Below are positions 47,225 to 60,300 of a stretch of 64,000 nt of DNA, piece after piece. Position numbers and translations under genes: made by a program. The notes under the pieces were generated by a model, which did no database searches, was not told the DNA's origin, and saw nothing but the letters and a program-made list of their open reading frames with translations. The first letter of the stretch is position 1. Each line of letters starts with the position of its first letter. The DNA is taken from contig NC_084940.1 in the NCBI RefSeq assembly GCF_958298935.1, forward strand, positions 22,811,146 to 22,875,145, read 5' to 3'. Source of the DNA: Phragmites australis. Taxonomy: Eukaryota > Streptophyta > Magnoliopsida > Poales > Poaceae.

Positions 47225-47845
47225 GACTGGCACCTTGCCACAATATTTACTCCAGAACTCTACTTTACGCTTTCTCATAGTCATAAAAATCTCGATTATG
47301 TCATCCTCACTTACCTTGAAGAAAACATCACGCTCAATAAATGTAACTAAATAATTATTCAATAACTTGTCGCACATATTATTTCTCAACTTATTCTTCA
47401 CTAGACTCGATGTTGAAAATACGTTTTTAACACTTGCTGTCAACACCAGTAAGATCAATTCCAATTTAAGAAGGAAGTATACCAAATTATAACGAACATG
47501 CTTATTTGTTTCAATAAGCCTATTAGAGAGCTCTCTAGGATTGTTTAGTCTTTTGAATCTATCATCTTTTCTCATATCATCAATAAAGTTACCAAGTTGA
47601 ATTTCAAGTTTTATCAAATTCATGCTTGATATGTCCTTAGGGTAAAACTTAGCAAGTCTAAATACCTTGTGTGCATCATAAGCAAATGAATTGAACCTAT
47701 TCAAGGTCGACATGCATAGAATCAACTCTATATTAACCTCATCAAACTAATTGTTAAGCTCTTGTCGAATTTTATCAATGACACTAAGATATATCTCTCT
47801 TATAAAATAATCATCAATTATTTATTCGGGCAAGAAGCGCAGCTT
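47225..47845 (-). pseudogene. hAT transposase C-terminal fragment (zinc finger MYM/TTF type)
   Basis: The minus-strand frame 47725-47222 ends with sequence matching the hAT dimerisation region: LILLVLTASVKNVFSTSSLVKNKLRNNM, then LLNNYLVTFIERDVF. Before it are ASKFYP-like (RLAKFYPKD) and LGNFIDDMRKD segments, as in the TTF/MYM-type hAT-derived proteins of plants. The frame extends upstream across a TAG to about 47845 (DDYFIREIYLSVIDKIRQEL). The catalytic core is missing, so it is a relic. It is not needed for the host genes nearby. Confidence 0.75.
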
Positions 47846-48400
47846 CAAAGCCAGGCCAAAACAGCACCTAAAGCGACATTTCCACATCGAAATATTTGTA
47901 TGCGCTATTGATTCCATCTTCCAGACCTAAGTGACGCAATGCCTCAACTTTTGTTTGGGGCAAGCACATTATATATATTGAGACATTTGGTTAAGAAGAA
48001 ATGATTTTGTCTTTGATAAGTAATAAGAAATGATATTGCCATTTCGATCTTCGGAAGAACTCGTTGGATTCACTTCTGCTCCTTCCTGCAAAAATTAGGC
48101 GGTGAGGAAAAGGATAAAGTGGACATGCCGTACTCTGAAGACAAGACTCATGAAGATATTCGCAAAGCATGTCTAAGAATTGTGAACGTTTTATATTTGT
48201 TTGCATTTTTATTTGCAGCCAATGGTTGGGTTCATGTCTTAGGGAGAGGCAGATTTTGGTTTATTAAAAAATATGAGCTCTGATGACGCTAAGATGAAAT
48301 GAACACGGATTTTTTGTTAAAGCAACATCTGTTTTATGATAAGAGGTGATAACACTCCGCTGCAATAATAATGCGAACGAAGCTGATGTAAAAAAGAAAT
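47846..48400. other. Intergenic between hAT relic and SAYSvFN gene
   Basis: No domain-bearing frame is seen. The last 150 bases precede the first exon of the next gene and may hold its promoter; no clear TATA box was identified. Confidence 0.35.
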
Positions 48401-48547
48401 GCAAACTAGTGCGGCAATGCTTCCCATGGGTAAGCTGAGCTGTACGAAAAAGCCCAAATGCCATTGCTGCGGCCCAGGCCACTTATCCAACGGTCGGTCA
48501 AAGTCAGAGCCGCAGGAGGAGAGACTGCGGCACGAATCTTACAGAGC

Positions 48548-51158
48548 ATGAGTCCTGACGAGACGGAGTCGGCCATGGCTGCCGCCGGTGACACGCCGGA
48601 GACGGTAGAGGTGACGCTGCGCGCCGTCGGCCCGTCTCGCCCCACCACCCTCCGCCTCCCTCCGCTTCTCTCGGTGTGTAACACCCCAACCCCTTCTTCT
48701 TCCCTAGGTTCGGTTGCCTCCCTAATGCCTCCTTCCAGGTTGCCGATCTTCGCCGCCGCATCGCCCAAGATCGCCGTCTCGCAGCCCTAGAAGAAGGTCG
48801 CCTCCGCCTGGTCCTGCGAGGGACGACGCTCCCGCGCCAAGACGACGCCCGTGTCAACCTCCGCGATGGGGGTGGGTAGCCTAAATCATAACCCCGCTCT
48901 GATTGGCGCTGATGCAAATTCCGCAGTTTGATTCCTTCATTGTTTTATGTATTACTACCTAGTCACTTCCAGGATGGTTAATTGCCTGTTCCATCAAGTT
49001 CCTACTTGCCTATTTACGCTCTTTCTTCTAAATTTCCGTTCTGGCGACTTCTGTAGATATTCTAATAGTGGCTATGCCACCGAAGCCACCTGCTAATCAT
49101 CTCCGTGATGATGACGATGAGGAGGAGGAGGAAGAAGAAGAACTGGTAAAGTTTTGTCACAATATTTCCAAGAGAATTGTACTTGTAGGATGTTTAAGTT
49201 TGGTGCTCCTCATGACAATTAATCTCTCCGTTCCCACAGAAGTTCAAAATACCACAAACAACAACCTGGTGGAAGAGGAAAATTTTTATTTTTCTTCAGG
49301 ACAAATTGAGATTACCTGGTAATGTACATGCATGGTGCACCTCTATTCTCTGTTGAAATTAAACATCAAGTGTGATGAATGTAACGTGCATTTCTCTTCT
49401 TCAGATATCATTTTGATGGCGCTATTTTCTCTCAGTATGAAAGCATGGGTTATCATTGCAATGTGGTTCCTACTGGCACCCATTGCTCAAAAGTATGACG
49501 TTGGACCTCTATATGTAAGTAATCCCTTCGATAATCAGTACTCTACAAAATAGTTCTCAGTAGTACATCATGACACTGAGTTAACATTTAAGCATTCGGA
49601 ACACATTCGGAACCAGTCACTGAAGAATTGAATTTACCAATTCTAGCTCCAGACAGGGGAACAGATTTTGTGCAGAAATGATTCTACAATATATGTAATA
49701 CCAAACTTACAGGATTTGTTAATAGATTTCAATTTATTGACAAACGCGAGTATTTGCTGTCTACCCAGATACTTGGTACGGGCTTCTTGATCATATTTCT
49801 CAATCTCGGAAGGAGACAACAAGGTGATGTAAGGTATGTCATCTTGTCCATTCAGTCTGCCAACAACTATTGTTGAGTTGTTGGCAGTGGAAACCTGGCT
49901 TTTCACTCAGAAAGAATAAACCTTACCAACATTGTGTTGTGTTCTTCTATGCCATGGACTAGCTTATTCTTACAACTCTTTTGTTTAGCATCTGGATATG
50001 ATATGTTATGATACATTGCAATTTTTTTCTTTGGTTGTCTTTGGTATTTTGAAACACCAATACTTCAAGAAGGCACTTATCCATATCAGATACCATATCC
50101 GATACCAATGCGCGCCAGATACGTATCCGGCGAGTATCCGTAAAAAATAATTATGTAAATTCCGGATACACAATTGGATACTTCTCCGATACTTTGGGGA
50201 TACCGCCCACAGTCCTGCACACCTCCTTCTCGCAGAGCCACTCGCATGCCACCACGTCAGCCGCCACCCGCTGCTAGAGATGCCCTCCCAGCTGCAGTGG
50301 CAGTGAGTTCCTCTCTAGCTCTTCCCCTTTTCAGGTTAATTGGTTGACAAAATTAGCCGCGTTTATGATTCATATGGAGTGGAAACAGTTTTGCATGTTG
50401 TGAAGATGACAAAGCAAATTTGTGTTGATATTGCATAATTTGAACTACCTTTTGTCATCTCATATGCAAATTACTGATGAGTTAAATCTAGGCATATGCT
50501 CTGGTTTGAATTGACATGTTGGCATGTTAACAATAGTAGCCTCTGAGTGATTCAGATAATATAAACATGCATTGCGAACTTATTACTGCTTTTTTTAAAA
50601 AATAAAATGTATCCGCGTATTGGGTTTCCTGGGAAAATGATATATCCTCGTATCCGTATCGGTCCGATACCGATACACGTATCCATATCGGTGCTGTCTA
50701 GATCAAAACCTTCTTTTTCTTTTGGCCAAAAGCAGGTGATACTGTGATATCATACTGTCATTATCAAATTCTGTGCGTGTTTTTGGTAGAGTAGCTGTAA
50801 TTTAGTTTTAGTGTCTGTTTTTGTCATGCTGATAAACCAAAACCGATGTTTCTCTATTAAAGACCCAGGGGATCAACTATTTTCTTTTTTCACCAGTGCT
50901 ACTACTTGCATTAAAAAATAGAACCATTAAGATGCAAAGATCTTGCAGTAGGAAATTTGGTTGTAATAGCTGATAAACAAATATGGATATGAAGAGTATA
51001 TATGGAAGTTAAGGCTTATTGTTTCCCCACTTTTAACTTTCCGTTTGTTCTATCTTCCACACAGTGCATACTCCATATTTAACGAAGACTTCAGGGAGCT
51101 GCCAGGAACACTTAATGCAGATCGCATAGACAGAGACATCAGGGCAGGCCAATTTTGA
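48548..51158 (+). CDS. Ubiquitin-like domain plus SAYSvFN domain membrane protein (SAYSD1-like), 7 exons
   Basis: Exons are 48548-48673, 48739-48871, 49057-49145, 49240-49318, 49405-49514, 49769-49833 and 51065-51158. All introns are GT-AG and the 696-bp join is open, giving 231 aa. Residues about 20-92 form a ubiquitin-like fold by pattern (VTLRAV...LRLVLRGTTLP...NLRDGDILIVA). Residues 104-115 are an Asp/Glu run, and about 146-170 and 178-193 are hydrophobic membrane segments. Residues 201-207 are SAYSIFN, followed by FRELPGTLNADR and a DIRAGQF end. The SAYSvFN family (Pfam) includes animal SAYSD1, reported to act at the ER on UFM1-modified ribosomes; that function is only inferred here. A second ATG (48575) could start a protein nine residues shorter. 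Confidence 0.92.
49834..51064 (+). other. Intron 6 of the SAYSvFN gene, with inserted repeat
   Basis: The 1231-bp intron is much longer than the others (65-254 bp). About 50070-50700 has clusters of gatacc/ggtatc and atccgtatc words at both ends (atccatatcagatacc near 50078 and ccgataccgatacacg near 50668) in roughly inverted arrangement. This suggests a small transposon inserted within the intron. Its class is not certain. Confidence 0.5.
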
Positions 51159-51770
51159 GCCCTTATGTAGGTTCCCGGGACCATGGTATGCTGAGATTTG
51201 TATAGAAGCGTAGTGGGCATTGTCTTTCACTGAGTCTGGAAAACTCATTCAAGATAGTGCCCTTACAGGACCCAATGTATTTCACTCCTGTTAGTGTTAC
51301 ATGTGGACGACGGGGAATTACCTGTGCTCTTCGCAGATATTTGAATGTTCTTGCAGGTGTTATGAAGCCTTCCACACTGTACTGTTATATTGCTGTTGAA
51401 ACTAGAATAGAGAACAACTGCTTTGGCCACACTAGGCGGATAATTGTGATATTTGAATAATTAATAGCAATAATTTAGCAGCTTCAGCGGAGCCATTAAG
51501 GTTTGACAAGTTCGTGCCAATTAGATTGCGATGCAGAAACATCTACATTTGATAACATCCGGATTTCATTTCAGTTCATCTCACATCGGGAATATACGCT
51601 AATACAATCTGACAAGCAATACTTTAGTTACGTGTTACAAACATATTTCAAATCCTTACCGCGACCCTCTCTATGTTTCTTCAACTACTATCACACATGA
51701 CTGACTGAATCAAACGGAAGAACCGCCGAAACTTTCAATGCCCAGCTCAGCACTATTGACTGACTGAAAT
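51159..51770. other. Convergent 3' intergenic region
   Basis: The stop codons of the SAYSvFN gene and the 5-phosphatase face each other across 612 bp, which must hold both 3' UTRs. No other feature is seen. Confidence 0.7.
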
Positions 51771-54700
51771 TCAGAAATCAACTGTCATGTAATATTTCCC
51801 CTTTGAAACGAACCCAGGATTGGTGAAGTTCAAAACCCGTTCGATTTTTCGCTGATCGAACACCTCAACTTCGACCAAGAAGAGGGAGCTGACTGGCCGG
51901 TGATCCGAGAGGCTCAAACCAGAGCTCCAATACGAGAGTTGCTTGGTACCCTTCCCCAGCCATAGTATGCGATCACACCTGATTCATTTGCAACACAGAA
52001 CAGTTAAGCATCTTGGAAAAGTTGGTTGTGCCAGTTAGAGGTGACAGAAGAATTCGCATGTTAAGAAACACAGCATTAGACTCTGATCAGTACGGCATAC
52101 ACACAAGTGGTTTTATACTTGATTGTGAACATATCATATGCATGTGCTGATGTATTCATAAATGATAAACTAAATAGAGTATGATCAGAAAGACACTTAA
52201 CCATGCTGGAGATCTTTTTTTCTGTCCTTCATTAGGAATCTCCCCAACATATCTGCTTGAATTTCTTTCATACTTGTAAGTTGGTGGAAAGTTAATCAAG
52301 CCTTCCTTCCAACCTACGAAAGTACTCCCGCTTATTAGCTCCTTTGTTAGCTGAGATATATGCAAATGGATGTTAATTAATTTTTAGAAACAGCAAAAAT
52401 TATCCCACTTTTTAGTAGGTGTAGTGTTATCCAATCATCAAGCAATAAAAATTCATCGTCAAACCTGGTCAGACTTCAAAAGATCGTCCCACCTCTTCAT
52501 AGCTACCAGACGACGTACTTCATTATCCGGCAAGTCAATGCGATAATTAAGATCCCCAAACCAGAAAATTCGACTGCTCCAAAATGAAATTCTTACTCAC
52601 TCCAAAACAAAACATTCATCTTATGATACCATGAAAGATGCAAAGTAACACTATCAAACTGAGATTCCTGTTGCCAAGAGACACCCTTCCATGGGAAATA
52701 AACTATGTTGTCAGAAATCTAGCATAAAAGAAGCACACTTCAACAGCGAGGTTGTTTGGGAAGGCAGTGTGCGTGGTCTGAACTAGTTATAGCAAAATTA
52801 GGGTCCATACTCAACAGGGAATGCAGTAAGTTACAAAAACAAGGGAATGACACAAATATAATCACATATTTTGACAATGAAATAACAGTAGCGTACAAAA
52901 AGCAAGAAACACGTCTAGATTGGTTCAAGACAAATAAAAAGAATAAAAAGGATGGTAGGTTTCCATGTGATCTGTATTACGAGAAAAAAAATACTCGATA
53001 TGCATTAGTTCTTTGACCAAATGAGCGTCTGTACATTCCTAACTCAGTAGTAACCGGCACTGGAGTCGTTTAGTGCATGTGAAAGTTAGTAGAAGTTCGA
53101 TTTGTTGTCCATAACAAATATTTATGTTTTCAGTTCCGTGTGCAAGATAATTTTAACCAACTCGATCATCTTGTCAGGGTTATTCAGTATGATGAAGAGC
53201 AAATGTATGACCTCAGAATCAAACCAACTTTTTTAAGGAAGACAGTGTAATGGGGACGGAAGTGTATATACATACTCATGTGAAGGAATCTTTTGTGGCC
53301 GACCAGCAGCAAACAAGGAAGAAAATCTTGTTCTTTGTAAAATTTCGTCCACATCAGAGTTCCTTTTCTGTTGATCCCCAGACTTGTGGCCAGATGCTAG
53401 ATGGGAGCAGACAAAGCACAGTCGAGTTTGGAAAAGAGACATGCTGATGGAAATCGATCCCTGCAATAGGAAATCAGCATCTTAGTTTGACACTATTCAT
53501 CAACAGACAATGGAAATGTACATCCTACAGGGCTAAGGATGACCTTGTTGCCCATGTAGCCCAGAAGTCCAACCCCAACTGAAGCTACCTCCAAGTTGTT
53601 AACATGTTGCCTCAGTTTTCGGGAAACCCATACAGAAACATATATGCCAACCATTTGTTTACTGACAATGCGCACATAATTTGCACGAGGCATTGAAGAT
53701 TCTCTTTTCCCAAGAGTAGCACATTCCTCAACAGTGCTAGCAGAAGGTGAGTCTTCTTCTGACGTCAGATCAGATATGCGATCAAGCGAATTTAAAACAT
53801 CAAGCTTCTCCTGCTGTTCAGACCATAACATGCCAAGATTCCCCGAGCTATGATACTGTCTTCTTATACCAACCTGCAAATCTACATCCTCTAGCTCAAA
53901 ATCTCGAGGGTTTTCCGCAAAGCTGGTGCTAGATAGCCCCAAGCTCATGACTCTCCTCAACCCTGCACCTGATACCAAAACATTTGATGGAGTGTCTAGT
54001 GGATGTTCTGGCCAGTCCAATGAGCTAGTCACATCTAACCAGTTGCAACTAAACTCACTTATACTAGTTGGCTTGTCTCTAAGATGAGTTAAATTTCCCC
54101 TCGCTTCATCTTCAGGTTTGCGTTTGGTGTATTCATGTCCATCCTCTGAAGTAATAGGTCCTAGTAATGGTGATAGTGGAGCACTGTAGCTTTTGCAGAT
54201 TGCCTTGGGTTGTTGAGACTTGTTTAGTGTTCGGCGGATAATAGCCTCCCATTTTCGTATTGGTCTACTGTCCTCTGCTCCCAATACATTCCCAGCACTT
54301 AATGGGACCACTTCCTGGAAACTGCAACACAAGTGAAACATTTGAAATCCGATAACAGTGACTAGCCACGTTTAATGTCATGATTAAATTGGCCAAAGGA
54401 GCACAGCAAGTGATTCGATAATATGCCAATCAGATTTCAGCAGTCAAGCACACAAGAAAAAAACATGTCAACATTGAATATCATGATTACTTTATCCAAA
54501 TTAAAATGCAACAATTTCATAGCTTGACAAGGTACCCACCCTAAAACATACATGTCTGCTGGCTCTTGGGTACAAAGCCACTGATCAAGGTCAAGGTCTT
54601 CATTAGGAGTTCTTCCAGCAACATTCCATGTTCCTATCATCACCCTGGTGGCAACCACTCTATGTTATAAACTACTAGATGCTTCACACAGAACGCATTT

Positions 54701-56026
54701 GAATATTAAAATGAAATTATAAAAATCCAAACCTCACATCTTTGTTACTTATGTAGTTAACACGTAAATTCTCTGATTTTCTTCTCTGAAGCCTTCGCAA
54801 AGGAGGAATTGTTTTCTCTCCTAGCAAGAAAGTGGACAACTTGAAATCAAACACATAAAAATTTCATACAAAATTCAGCAATACAAAGGTTTATAAGACA
54901 GTACACATGAATTTTCGTTGTACATAAGATTATGAATCTATCAACTGTGTCCTGACTGGTCAGGATTATTAGGCTACTTCTGCCCCTAGAGGCTAAAGCA
55001 TAGACCTACAACAGAAAAAAAAAAGAGAGAGAAATATATAGAACCTATCATAGACGACTGATAGAGGGGTTCTATTGACATGTTTGTTCCTTAGTAAAAT
55101 ACAGGAAATATTTCAAATAGTTCTATGATTGTACAACTGGACAAGAAAAGAAATCAACAGTAATTTGTTTCATCAATAACTGACTAACTCTGTCTCTCTG
55201 TGTTCTGTTTAGGATATTTGCAGCCAAAACTTTTATAGTCTATACTAGCATATCGATTTAATGATCAGATTCCTATCTCAGATATCGTGAAAAATAAGAA
55301 AACTTCATCGTTCATTTCTTGTTTCTAAATTCCATTTATGAAGTATTGATGTATTAGTTTGTACCTGAACTTTGTAGCTTGAAGTTAGGATATTATCTTC
55401 CAAACCTAAAGTAGCTAGAGAACCATTGTTCTGCCACCATTAGGAGCAGTGGTATTTTTTTTTCAAAGTATATAGTAAGCAAGAAGGAGAACTAATTAAA
55501 ATGAATGCAAATTTAAACTCAGAATACACGCCTTAGAAATGTGATTATGTCAAACTGAAAAAGGCACCAAGATATAGACATCAGTGCGGACCATTATGGC
55601 AATAATTTCACAATACCTGATGATTTGCTAATCATGTACTTGTTACCATGTATCTCAAAGAAGCTATCATCTCCAGAGTCACTACCATCTGAGAAAAGAT
55701 ATGAAAATTCTGACTCCAAACAGAGATATCCAGAGTGCAAGCAAAGAAATTTCTAGAACAATGCTCCTGCAGTTTACCATACCATTATCTTCGCCCTCTG
55801 TATCAAACTCGTCTTCACTGAAATCTTTCAATTTTGACTTAATGTTTAGCCATTTCCTCATCACCATTGAAGGCCAAAACGGCTGGAAATTACTCCAGGT
55901 TAGATAACTCCACGTTATCAAGAATAGTAAAGGGAACAAATAATCTAACACAAGCCATACAAACATATACAGAAGCTCCTGATTTCTGCAAATTACCTCT
56001 GATTGCTTTCTTCTTTGGGCTCTCAT
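51771..56026 (-). CDS. CVP2-type inositol polyphosphate 5-phosphatase, 10 exons
   Basis: Exons in coding order are 56026-55997, 55882-55783, 55688-55617, 54820-54733, 54644-54540, 54321-53544, 53460-53276, 52573-52465, 52350-52202 and 51978-51771. All junctions are GT-AG and the 1824-bp join is open, giving 607 aa. It starts [10 protein letters not shown] then [15 protein letters not shown], a start shared with Arabidopsis CVP2/CVL1-type enzymes. Catalytic signatures are complete: GTWNVAG (101-107), GYMGNKGS (386-393), WFGDLNYR (457-464), PAWCDRI (537-543) and SDHRPV (563-568). A Ser-rich insert of about 230 residues separates the first two blocks, as in plant type I/IV members. The enzyme removes the 5-phosphate from inositol phosphates or phosphoinositides; the exact substrate is not deducible. 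It lies tail to tail with the SAYSvFN gene. Confidence 0.93.
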
Positions 56027-57329
56027 GATCTGCAATGCTACAAGGCATGCAACGAGCAAAGCTCCAATTCTCTCTCGACTTCAAAAGAAAAGGCAGACTT
56101 GTATGTTCCAACTCGCTACTGGAAGGGAAGCACCAAAGAGTGATAGATAAGTACATATAGGGATGCAACTAGTCAGGGAGGAGGTCGGCAACCATCACAA
56201 AGAAAATAATCATATTAAGTTTCTATCTAGTTCACTGTTGCCTCTTGTCCTTCAAGTTGCAGAATAACTTTTGTAGTGCAAGATCCATATTGAATTATTC
56301 CACTGTTGTCGATTTGGTTGTGCGGAATATGTGATGTAAACATCAATATAAGAACCTGTCCTTTTCCGGAAGAAGAAAATTAAGAGAAGTGTAGATGAAA
56401 AAATTGATCACAACTGGTGGACAAGGCACAACGTTTGTCCTGGATGAACTTTTACCAAGTGGCATGGTTCAACAAGACATTAACTAAGTGACATGGACCA
56501 GCACTAGCACCGGCCAACTTTTGGAAAGAGCTGGACTGGTGCACATATGGACGGGTGGAGTGCAGGTATTACTCGTTAATCGTTAGCAGGCACAACTTCA
56601 GGACAAAAGATAAATTCGTAGAAGATTTTGTGGAGATGGGCACCGCGTGTTGTCCTTGGGCTTGTCCACTTTGCTCTAGCAAATAGAAAGATGGTAGGCT
56701 TTTGGTTCTGAAGCAAAAAAAGAAAAAGAAAAAAAAAGGGAGAACCTCAAATAACCATCCAGGAGGGCGACAGTACTTCCAAAATTGATAAGGAATGGGA
56801 CATCTGAGAGATGGTGGGTTGAGGAAGATCTAAATCTTAGTGAAACATTAGTATGATAAGATGATACAGAAAGCAAAGGTTTTTGGAATGGGGACTTAAA
56901 TACCTTCTATCAAGTATTTGATGGACACAGGATACATCAGGAGTGACAAGTAAGCCTCTAATATTTTCTTGAAAAAATATGCTTTCAGATTGCTGACTGT
57001 GACATTATACCTACTCTTTCCCATAAGGTCAAAGATAATGTAATTATCATAACCAATTATGCACTCCTAACAAGAAGATGGCACCCAGAGTGGACAAATG
57101 TACGGGGTAACTGGGATCAAGATCGAAGACATCAAAGCTAGTGAATTTATCATTAAAAAGAATGATTGGTTGGTGTATTTTGCAATGTATCAAAGATTAA
57201 AAATGAAGAAGAAATAAGGGGAATTCTTCTATCTGTAATATCACTTTTCCTGTAAGGATGACCAGGAAAAGGTAACCCACTATACACACGAGATACGTTT
57301 CTCGAGCCTGCAAGTCGAGAGAACATAAT
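56027..57329. other. Upstream region of the 5-phosphatase gene
   Basis: This holds the presumed 5' UTR and promoter of the minus-strand gene, up to the LTR at 57330. Short frames at 56676-56876 and elsewhere have no domain. No TATA box was pinned down. Confidence 0.4.
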
Positions 57330-60300
57330 TGTAACACCCTGGTTTTAAGAATTTATAATTTTTTTTTAAAAAAATCCAATATTAGTAAGTAGCTTCACCA
57401 GTAGAATAAGTTTAAAACATATTTTCATAAACAATCAATTCATATATGTTATTATTTTGTGTCCATTGCATACTGAGTTTTGCTAGGAGCTAGGTAATGC
57501 ATTAGAGTTCCTTTTCTTTTTGTTTATCTTTAGTGTTTTGAGTGAAAAAGATTTTAAAAAATATTTTTATAAAACTCTATAGTAAATTAGTTAAGAATCT
57601 TAATGGTTGGAATTCAAAATCTTTGAATTCATCATCTATTCAATCCTTGATCATACCTGATCCTTCTCTAGTTTAATTCAAATCCTATCTAAATCCTAGT
57701 TTAAATCCAATCTCTCCTCTTTCTCAAATTCTACCTAATCCAAATTCAAATTCTTTATCTACTCCTATTCTTGTTCAACCTCATTTTTCATTTCTCTCAA
57801 ATTCAGTTCAAGCTCAATTCAAATTCATACCCTATTCAAATTTATTTGCAAAAGTTTCTTTTCTAAAACCCTAGATATGCCTAAGATGCTATTGGATCCA
57901 ATCCTATCAAAGCGCAAACTCTTGGCTTGCACACAAGTCATCTAGGAGACCCAACACAAAGGATCCACGAAATCTGTGGATTTTTGTGGAGTCCTAGACA
58001 GTCTCATCTTCCGATTAAGTTTCAGAATTCAAGACGTCCTAAAATACAAATCTTAACAACACCAAATTTGTAGGTCTCGTCGAGAGCTTCAATTTGAACC
58101 TATGAAAGTCCCCTTTTGAATAATGAAGCTAGGAGTTATGGCCCCCGAAATTAGTGCTGCGCAGATAAGTCTCAATTCAAACAGTTGATCTTGTGACGCA
58201 CTTTTGAAAATCAAAATGACGTTTTTAGAAGTTCCAATGAATACCAACGTTGTAGATCTTTTCGAGTACTATAATTTAGAGTCTAGAAATATCCACTTTG
58301 GAGTCCGAAAGGTGGATATATCATCCTCAGAATAGAGAGCTACGAAAAAAGAAATCCTAACTGACTCGAACTCGAATCCAATTCGTGTCCGGCTTGGACT
58401 CCACCTCAACCAGCCCCCCTGGCCCTATAAATAGGTGTTGCACATCCTCCACTACCCTATTTCCATGCCTCCAAACCCTAGCCACCTCAGGTGCCCTGCC
58501 GTGCGCCACCATTCGTCGGTGTCGCCGCCGGCGCCACCCGCGATGCGCTGCATCGTTGTCTCCGCGAATCCTCCTTCCTCGATTGTCAAAGCAAGGTGAG
58601 GACCCCTATTTCTCCTTCCTTACCCCTATTTTACCATAATACTAAGTTCCTAGCCAAGCCCTAGCCCTGGTCGAAGCCCGATCTACACCGCCATGGTCGT
58701 CGCTGTCACGGACAGCCACACCATCACCGATTAGCATCGATGTTCCCGTTTGACCAGAGGTCAAATCACAATTCCCTTTCACCAGAGAATGACCCATGAT
58801 GTTACCCACGCCGTCACAAAATGGGTTGTCCAGTAGAGCAGGCAAACCACCAGGATCAAGGTCGACATACCCGCTATTCGATTTCTGGACGCGTTCTGTG
58901 TGTGCACCAAGTTTGTTGTCATGTTCCCCGTCAATCCGGAAGCCGTATGGATGTTCCATCTTTGTCAGAACATGTCCCATGAAGTATTCTATGTGAAAAT
59001 AGGAGCCTTTCACCTGTTGTGTAGCGACTCCACCAGAACGTGTTTGCCAACCGCAGCATATTGCAACCGTCACCTATCGCATCTCCGCTTTTTGTTCTTC
59101 CTCTCAGGGGATGATCTGCCCAAACCCGTGCTACAGCATTGTGTTCCTGGGAAATATGAACGTCTCTGTTCATACGGTTCCTCAAAATTCATAGCCAATC
59201 TCCGCGAACGCGAGCATCTTCATTGTTGCATCTGTTCACAGTCACCACCAAACCTAGCAGCAATCGTCGTTGTTTTGCCGCTACCTCGGATGACCCCTTT
59301 CAAAACCGATCATACCTTTGAGTTAGCCTTTCCATGTTTTACACCATGTATCCCTCGTTTCGCTAAAATGCCACTAAAACTGAATGTCGATGTCAGTGGT
59401 CACGTGCCCGATCGCCATCTCCAACGAAACCCAAGCCGTCACCGCTACGCTGAGTCGTCGGCAGTATCTTTAGCCCAAAAGCGCAACCTCCGGCCTTTTT
59501 TATCCATCATAGGTGGTCAGGACTAGATCTCAGCGTACCCCTTCTTAAACCCAAGACGGTGCTTGCATAGCATGCCAAGTCAGCACCACATCATCCTCCT
59601 TAGCCAGTCAGCGAAGTCTAGTCAGCCCTATACTTATTGAACCTTGTGCAATGATGTTGTCAAGCCTGAACCAATGGTTGCATGAGAATGCCAATTCCCA
59701 TCGGAAGATAACTCTAGTAAACCAGCCTTTACTTTTCAACCTAATCCATCTTCCGAAAGTTCATTATCTTTCATTCTAACTCTGATTTAGGCTATTCTTG
59801 CGTCTAAATTCTTCTAAAATCATAATTATTCAACCATAGTATTTTAAAGTGTTTTAATAATGTTTGGTGTACTATTCTTAGTTAGTTTTGTTGTGTGATT
59901 TTCTGGTGTGTGTCGAGAGCAAACGAAGAGCAGTTCGAGAATCTCCAGGACCAAGTCTTTGAAGAGTTTGAGCAACAAGTTGGAAGAGGCAAGTGTCCTT
60001 GAACATTCTGATCCTAGTTTTTCAAATATGCTCTTTATTTCAAACATGCATGCTGTTAATTTTGAATCCTATTTACATATAGTACCTTGTCCATATATTC
60101 CTTGTCGCCTAGTTGTCGGTAGTGGTTATGTTAGGTAGCTTATGCTTGGCTTTGCGTAAGGGTGTGGATGGGTAGTCAGTTAAACATGACTAATGAACTA
60201 TGCAACTGAGTTGGGAAATTTTGCTAATGATATAGCAATATGGAACCTTAGGCCTTGAGCAAAGAGGTGTTGGTGATGGCGGTCATAGTTATATTGTTGG

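Noticed and set aside
49643..49906. Minus-strand 87-codon frame
   Set aside because: It lies antisense to exon 6 of the SAYSvFN gene, whose splice sites and conserved peptide explain the sequence.
58900..59526. 208-codon frame with a plausible ATG
   Set aside because: It sits wholly inside the 4-kb LTR, has no recognisable domain and no transcript-like structure.
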